Source of the DNA: Hippopus hippopus
Taxonomy: Eukaryota > Mollusca > Bivalvia > Cardiida > Cardiidae
Assembly (NCBI GenBank): GCA_946811185.2
Contig: OX328096.1
Span: 46,948,252 to 47,012,251 of the forward strand
Direction: 5' to 3'
Length of the DNA: 64,000 nucleotides
The notes under the pieces are model-generated. The model searched no databases. It had not been told where the DNA came from and worked only from the letters and a program-made list of their open reading frames with translations. Of this stretch, positions 34,501 through 42,339 are shown piece after piece. Both the position numbers and the translations under genes were made by a program. The stretch's first letter is position 1, and each line of letters begins with the position of its first letter.

Positions 34501-36858
34501 TATAATTTCATACAACAATTACCTTCCAAAGTAGGAATTTTAATCGCCGATATTTAACATTTCGCATTCTGAATTAATCATTACATGATTTTTTAGATGG
34601 TGTAGAGCAAGATCAGACTGTGTACGGTTCGTAGTCTGATCTTTGATATAGCCTTCATTGTCAAATACTTTCCGAGAGAGTCTTAACGAAGAGGTCGAGA
34701 AACTTTTGTGTCTCGTTATTCTTTTACCAGACGATCTCGTCTTTTTGAAACACCGAGGAAGAAAACTTTACAAAAGATAATGGGGATGGAAAAAATGATG
34801 GTTACCAGCCGCTTCTAGTCATATCACGGCAACAGCTCACATATTTATGTGTGTCATGGGTCTCACCAGTACCTGGCTAGGGCATTGAAGTGTCTTGCCC
34901 AAAGACACCCCCTCGAAAAACACAGTGCTTCCAGTGAGACTCAAACCTGGAGCCTTAAGGTAACGAGCCCCTCACTTTACCACTAAGCCACGCAGGATCC
35001 CTTTGAAAGGGTAGAAAAAGAGGAAGAAAAGTGGAAGAAAGGAGAGAATGCTGGTCTCTTTTTCCCACAATAATTTCAAAACCCCTCTTCCTTCAAGCCT
35101 TTAGCTCTTGATGAAACGACAGAGTTTTAAACTCTTGAAATTGAAAGCATTTGCAGACAACACATAATATTGTTGCTCAAAAGATGAGATTCAAAATCGT
35201 AGAAAACATTGTTGGAAAATGAGGAAATGCTGGTCACCAGCATTTTCTCCTTTTCTCACAGTGTTTTTAAAAGCCGTATTCCTTTAGAGTCTTTAAACAC
35301 CTCGTTGTTTGTTAAAGAGCTAACACTCAGAGCTGTGTGATACAAACATAAGTGATGACTTGCTTGGTATAATGCATCTTTGTGATGCAGACATTCAGAC
35401 TACAAGCCGGAGCAGTTAAGACGATAACGTTACTCTATACCAACTGGTCTCCCTTTTCCCATTTACGAATCTCAAAATAAATCTTTCTGAGGAATAAATT
35501 AGGAAAAGCACACTTTTTTTAGTCCTCATTATTGTTGCAGTTCAACCGGAAGTGGAGACCGGATTACCATCAACACTCCATGCATTGCCGCGATAAAAAT
35601 AAATCTTTCATTTACCGTACAACAAAATTTGCTGGTAAAATACAGAAAGTATTTGCAGATGTCAAATTTAGTGGCTAAAATGATATAATTTTCCTTCGAA
35701 TAGGAAGAAAATATTTTGAAAAAAAAAAAATGAGAGAATGTTAACCACCAGCATTTTCTTCTTTTCCAGCAATGTTTTCAAGCTCTTTCTTCTTCAGGGT
35801 CGTTAAAACACGGGATTGTTGGGTAAAAGGTTAATTGTTTTTGCTAGTTCAGGGTTATATTAGAGAATGTGAAATTCTATGGTCACTGCCATGGCATACA
35901 TTCTATCTTTTTCGGATCTGTAAAAAGAAAAGGTATGCTTCTTTGCATTTGCAGTGCTTGGATTATATGGCTTGCGCAATGGCATGATTAACATTCAAAC
36001 ATTAACAATAAGTGGAATTATTCAAGTTCCAGGAATTCTTAGTGAGTATATCTCACAAATTTAACAACAGTTTATATCCAAGATCAGACCACGTAATTTG
36101 CAGTTTGATCGTGATCTACACAATCCGCTTAATAGGTTTAAGAAGTCTTTGTTAAGGGTTATCTACAGCAACATTTAGGGAACCGACTGAGAACTGAGTA
36201 AATAGCTAAATTATCAATACAAGCTCTCGACTGAAAGTATTTATTCCTATACAAAGATCCTAGATTGATATTGTAAACGTTATAGCAATCTATCCTAAAA
36301 GCCTATTGTTATTTTATCTTCCATATTAAAAATCAATTTCTAATCAAAATAGCAGTCTTGAAGTCTAGACTTGCGATACATGAATCTAAATGTCCTTTGT
36401 CTTACTGTTGCGGCTTATTGTATCAGACACAATTGGGACACTGTCACCATTTCTCTATATATGTATAATTCAATAGACAATGACTGTTTTGCTCAAATGA
36501 GTCGTTGTCTGTGGAAAGGTGGCTTTATGCATCTGCAAAAAAATGTTGCCCTATGTCAGCCTGCGCAGGCTGACCTGGATCCAAACTTTTTTGCTTTTGG
36601 TAAATTTTCTGCTTGCCAAAGGACCATTCTATTTCATAATTCAGCCGGTCTATACACAAAATGCGTCCTCGATATGAAACTACTTCTTTGTTGTTATGCT
36701 TTATGAAGATACATTAAACCCCCTTTTACCAAAGCGTCGCTCGAATACACATGTACATAGATTCGTATGTGTAACTTCTAGCATACCGCAGAAACCAACA
36801 GATGATTTTTTTTTCAAAGGGCATAGATTCGAGATCAGACTGCTTATCTTAGACCAAT

Positions 36859-36894
<36 letters not shown>

Positions 36895-39800
36895 TAAACA
36901 GATAAAATGAATTAGAATCAAAATCAATAATAAGATAAAGAAAGATGAAAGAATAACAGTTTATTTACTTGTGCATGACGTATCTATTTGTTTATTCCAT
37001 TTTCCATTAGCCTGACACACAGCGCTATCCCCACCCACATAACCTGTTGGACAAATGTGGCTATAGACGGAGCCGATAGTCCAAGGTCCTGGTGACGCAC
37101 CATAATCAGGGGATGAACAATGTATAGCTAAAAAAAAATTTAAGCCTTTATCACAAAATCATGTGTTTCAAGGAAGCTTTTGAAAACATCGTGGGAAAAG
37201 GAAAAAGTCTGGTAAACTCTATTTTCTCCTTTTCCCACGATGTTTTCTACCTATTTAAAGACAAATGCCCTCATTTGACCATTACTAAATTGTCGGCTGG
37301 AACTGCTTTGAATTTGGACCAATCTTAAATTTTGTCGTTTGGAAAAGAGCTTTTAAAGCATCATAACATTAATACTACTAAACTAGAGGAATGGGTATTT
37401 TCAGTCATTGATAAGAAGACCAGCTGTCGCTATTCCAAAACCATTTAATCGAAATGTATATGAGCCATGCTCTGGAAAAAGGGGGCTTAATGCATCTTCG
37501 TGATGCATTATACCATGCTGGTAATCACATAATTATGGAGCCATTATATCCATTTTCTGTAGCGAATGACTGAATCCTAAGGTAGAATGGTCCTTGGACA
37601 TACAGAAAACTGACCAATAGCGAAAAGTTTCGGCCCAGGCCAGCCTGCGCGGACTGCGCAGGCTGGCCTGGGTCGATACTTTTCGCAGATCCATCAAGCC
37701 CCCTTTTCACAGAGTATGACTCATATATTTTTTAATTTCTTTGTCAGCGAAGATCAAAGATCAGAAGTGTGCCGATGACTGTAAGCCTAAGCATTGCGGC
37801 GATGCCTAACTCTTTTTTCATCCTTCAAAATGGCAGTGAGGAAAGTCACCCTACTGAATTTCATCTTGTCTGTTTAGATCTTTTCAACCGCATGCAAAGT
37901 TATTTGGTGCCGTATATCTCTGTGGTAGACAAGAGTTGATTAATTGAACACAGGCAGTGTTCATCTTTTACCTAGACTGCTGGTTTTTTCAGTATAGCAT
38001 GTCTTATAAAAAACAAAGAGAAGATTTTGAATCTTTGGTGGTAGATATTCACTGCACTTAATGTACATGAATACTTAAAGTAACAATAAAAGTCAATTGT
38101 AAACAAAGCGGGTGTTCAGATGCATTTGAATTTATATCATACCATTTAAAAGTATGGAAATTATGTGAAGATGACAATCTGTCATTGTACGGTCGGTCCA
38201 AGTTTTAGTCGCTGACAGAGAAATTAATTTCAAAACTAGGTTAAAACCTGCCAGGTAGCTGTGTCTTTTGTTTACTTTTTGCTTGATTTTAAAACTCTTT
38301 TTTTCTACCACATGATAACAGACTGTCATCTCCACGATATTTTCCATACTTTTAAATGGTATGATTTAAAATTAATTGTATTATGACACCTGCTTTGATA
38401 CTTTGGCCTTTACCGGGCCTTTAATAAAGTGTCGACGATAATATTGGTAAATAAGGAAGGTATTTAATAGATTTGTCTTGCAAAACATATGAAAGTATTT
38501 TATAGATATGCCAAGCATATTTCAATGATAAAAGAATAGTTCTGAAAATGCTCATTTTATTGAGGTGACCAAAGTAAGTAACGGAAGTAACGGAGAGAAA
38601 TGATAGAATGTGATTTTCGAGTTTCTTATGAGAGTAGATAAAATCGTCTTACATAGCTTCATGCACGAATACGAACAGCCTGTGCTTCCAACGAGATGCC
38701 CTGGCAAGCACACTTCATCGTCTTGACATGGTCTCTCGAAACAGTCAGGATCTAACTAGATAAATAAAAAAAAAAAAAATGGTGGATAAATGAATCGCTG
38801 TGAGAAAATTTATTGTAGCCGACTTTAAAATATCTGTTCAGCCCATTAAAGAAATAAGACCAGACCATTTTGTAACTGTACTGTCATGCAGACTACTTCG
38901 TGCTTCACCAGTACGTAACTGCTAGGCCATCCGTAGCTTTCGTCATTAACTAAACTCTGAAAGATGTTCGAATTAAGAAAAGCACTTGCATGTTTAAAAA
39001 AATCTTAACACATCAAAAGTTTGAAAATGCCGATTGTTTTGTAAAACTCAGAGCGTCTAGTGAACCGTTAGTTGCCAGTAGAAAGAAAGACGACAAAGAG
39101 CAACTAACAGAGAGGTGACTGTTTTTGTACACATATGCTCCTCAAGTGTAAGTGACCTTTAAAGAGGCCAATTTGAATTTATGCCCTATATCAAAATTTC
39201 TTATAAAGCATCGACAAACAGAACTAGACATATATTCCTTTGCAATCATATAGAAACTTTGCAGTTACACTCAGTAAAAGATGCGATTTTGGGCGTATAA
39301 ATAACGGGACGGTCTTAGATCTCTTTCAACTGGTGCGTAACTCCGTCTATGTTTATTACATCAGACATGAGGTCTTTTCTATTCTGAACATTTTACTGAA
39401 CAGTTGGTGCTTATAAAGTCAGACAAAACTCAACAAGGATGAACAGGTCCGGGGAAGTACTGTCATTTTTACAACCCTTGGAAAGAGAATCGGGTAACCT
39501 CTTGTGGTCGAAGGCTAAAGGAAATGAAGATCGTAAGTTCGAGTAAAAGTATAGAAAAAGACAAGTGTGGTGTTTTCTATCGTCACCCATCACCAAGACC
39601 AAAGCTAAAGACAGATATCAAGACCTCGTTGTAAGCCGCCATCAGCTAAACCGGCTGAGCAATGAGAATTTACATATGTTCTGAGAATTAAAACATGTTC
39701 TGAAAATTTAAACGTGTTCTGATAATTCTTTTTTTCCGTCGTTTGTCCGTTGTTGCTAAGTGAAGAACGGAACAAAACTAGATAAAGGGTTCACTGGGTA

Positions 39801-42304
39801 TTCAGAGTTATAAACTTAAAAATCGCATTGGATGAATTTTTTATAATACCTGGGCAGGTTTCATTCTCCAATAGATTGCTTTTATCGTTTAATGGCTTTA
39901 GATTGCTTTTAGGTTGATTTTATAATTAATAAGCGAATCCGTAATTTGACGTCAGTCATTAGGCCTTATCCTGCTGAATTTAAAGGAATTATAAAAGGAA
40001 AAAAAAAAAGATCAGAATGAACCACGAAACTACTTGGAATAATTAGTATACTTGAAATATCGGGATATAAACGACTACTAGCTCAGGTCCAGGCGCCAAT
40101 AATTTCTTAATTGCTCCATGTGTATCACCGTCTCATGGTCTATAAATCTTTGGCAATTATCTTTTAATATGTTCTATAATTACTGCCGTCAGGAAGTATA
40201 ACAGAAACAAAAAGATCAGATTGAACCACGAAACTACTTGGAATAATTAGTATACTTGAAATTTTGGGATATAAACGGCTACTAGCTTGGGTCCAGGCGC
40301 CACTTATTTCTTAAATTGCTCTGTATATTGCCGTCTCTTATTTTATTATCGTATTCTTAGTCGTCGACTTTCCTTATCAACCCTTATCATCAATGGGTTA
40401 CCACACGATCTCGAATTTTAACGATCCTGATGTTTTCTACTCTTTCAGCCGCACTTTCATTGTTTGAGTCATATTTTGTTTGTCGTCTTGCATAGTATGA
40501 CATCGTGAAAGTTAATTAGAGGTTGTTTATCTATTAAACTGTTGCAGAGATAAACTATCATGTTAAACTGATTAGTAACAGAAATGTTGAAAATGCAAGA
40601 GTAAAACATTGCTGAATCAATTTCTAGTTGGTTTACAGCGAAGGCAGTAAACTGAACGATTTTCCTCAATGTTATGGGTGTATGTACACAATACTTCATA
40701 CGAGTTCTTTGAGCTCAGTTTTCCTTTTTTGATTCCGTCACATTTTGCTTACACTGTGAACGCTAAAGAAATATAGTTTGACAGTGCTTTGAGTTGAAAT
40801 GTGTCCCAAACACGGACTTAATCGCTGTCATCTTCAAATTTAGATACGGTTGAAAAACATAGGAATTTGCTCAATGAACATAAGTACAATAAACTGTCTT
40901 TTGAAATATAGATTGCCTTTGAATCTTAATTACAGGCACTGTCATGTGACAACCATTGATAGCACAAACTTAAGGAATAGTCAGTTGATATACATGTTTT
41001 ATATTTTGCTGATTAACCTGCAATTCTTGCAGGTTATATCATGTTCGCAAATCGTTATCAAAGATAACATCATTGGAAATGAGAGAAATAATTAATTGTT
41101 TTATAAGGAAACGACCGCGAACTAAGATGACGGGCGATTTTAGATGATTCGACGTTACATTTTCCAAGAATGCTTTGAGACGAATACTAGTATACTCAAA
41201 ATGGACAGCTTTTAGAATAGAATATTCTGTGTTGATATTGAAATACTTCCCCTACAGAAAGAAGAAGAAGAAGAAGAAGAGGAGGAGGAGGAGCAGGGGA
41301 GGAGGAGGAGGAAGAAGAAGAAGAAGAAAAAGAAGAAGAAAGAAGAAGAGGAGGAAGAAGACTTGCTTTGACCCGAATATTTGACCGAGATGTATCGATT
41401 GTGAACTTCCGAGAAAAGTCAATCGGTGATTGACGCAAAGGCTAAATGGATAGGACAATCCTTAATTGAAAATTGCATACAGGTAGCACTTGTATTTGCA
41501 GTGTTCTTTTTTTTCGTTCATTAAATTTCTCTGGCACGCTAATAAAAGAGCAATTTATTGAAGATGGAAGCTTATAAACGAGTCGATAATCAAATAATAC
41601 CGTACATAGTAACCTTTTTTTTCTTGCAATTAGAAGCTTCACGTCTACCTTGGTGTCAGTGACACACGAAGACGTAGACTCTAATGATTTAAATTCTTTA
41701 TCACGTTCGTATTACATGTGTGTACCTGAATATGTATTTAAACGGTTTAAATCAAAATACCTGTTATACGGTAATAGTAAATTTTATTTGACATCAAAAA
41801 GTACGATAGCGTACAAGGGTCAAAATGAAGGTAAAATGTTTTTCAAAAACACGTCATAACGTGAATCTAAAACACGTAATAACGCAAAAAAGTCGTAGTG
41901 CCGCGAAAAATCTCGTTATAACATGAATTTAAAACGCGTGTTTAAAGGTCGTAGTAACGCGAAAAATCTCGTTATAACGTGAATTTAAAACGCGTAATAA
42001 CGCAAAAAAAAAATAGTCGCACTAACGTGAAAAAATCTCGTAATAACGTGCTTTAAAACACGTAATAACGCGTTTAAAAGTCGCAGTAACGCGAATCGAA
42101 AACTCGCAGTAGTGTTATTACGTGTTTAAAAGCACGTTATTACGAGATTTTTCGCGTGGGTGCGACTTTTTTTGCGTTATAACGTGTTTTAAATTCACGT
42201 TATTACGTGTTTTTGATAAAACATTTTACCTTCATTTTGACCCTTGTAGGCTTTCGTAAAAAAGTGCGTTTTCACGTTTTTTTTTTTTTTCTAATTCATC
42301 TTCC

Positions 42305-42339
<35 letters not shown>

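Noticed and set aside
41175..41384. Arg/Lys/Gly-rich protein
   Set aside because: Reading of the purine simple repeat.
41814..42246. CRISPR-like array
   Set aside because: Units are degenerate and partly palindromic, spacers are not unique, and TIRs with TA duplication mark a transposable element in a eukaryote.
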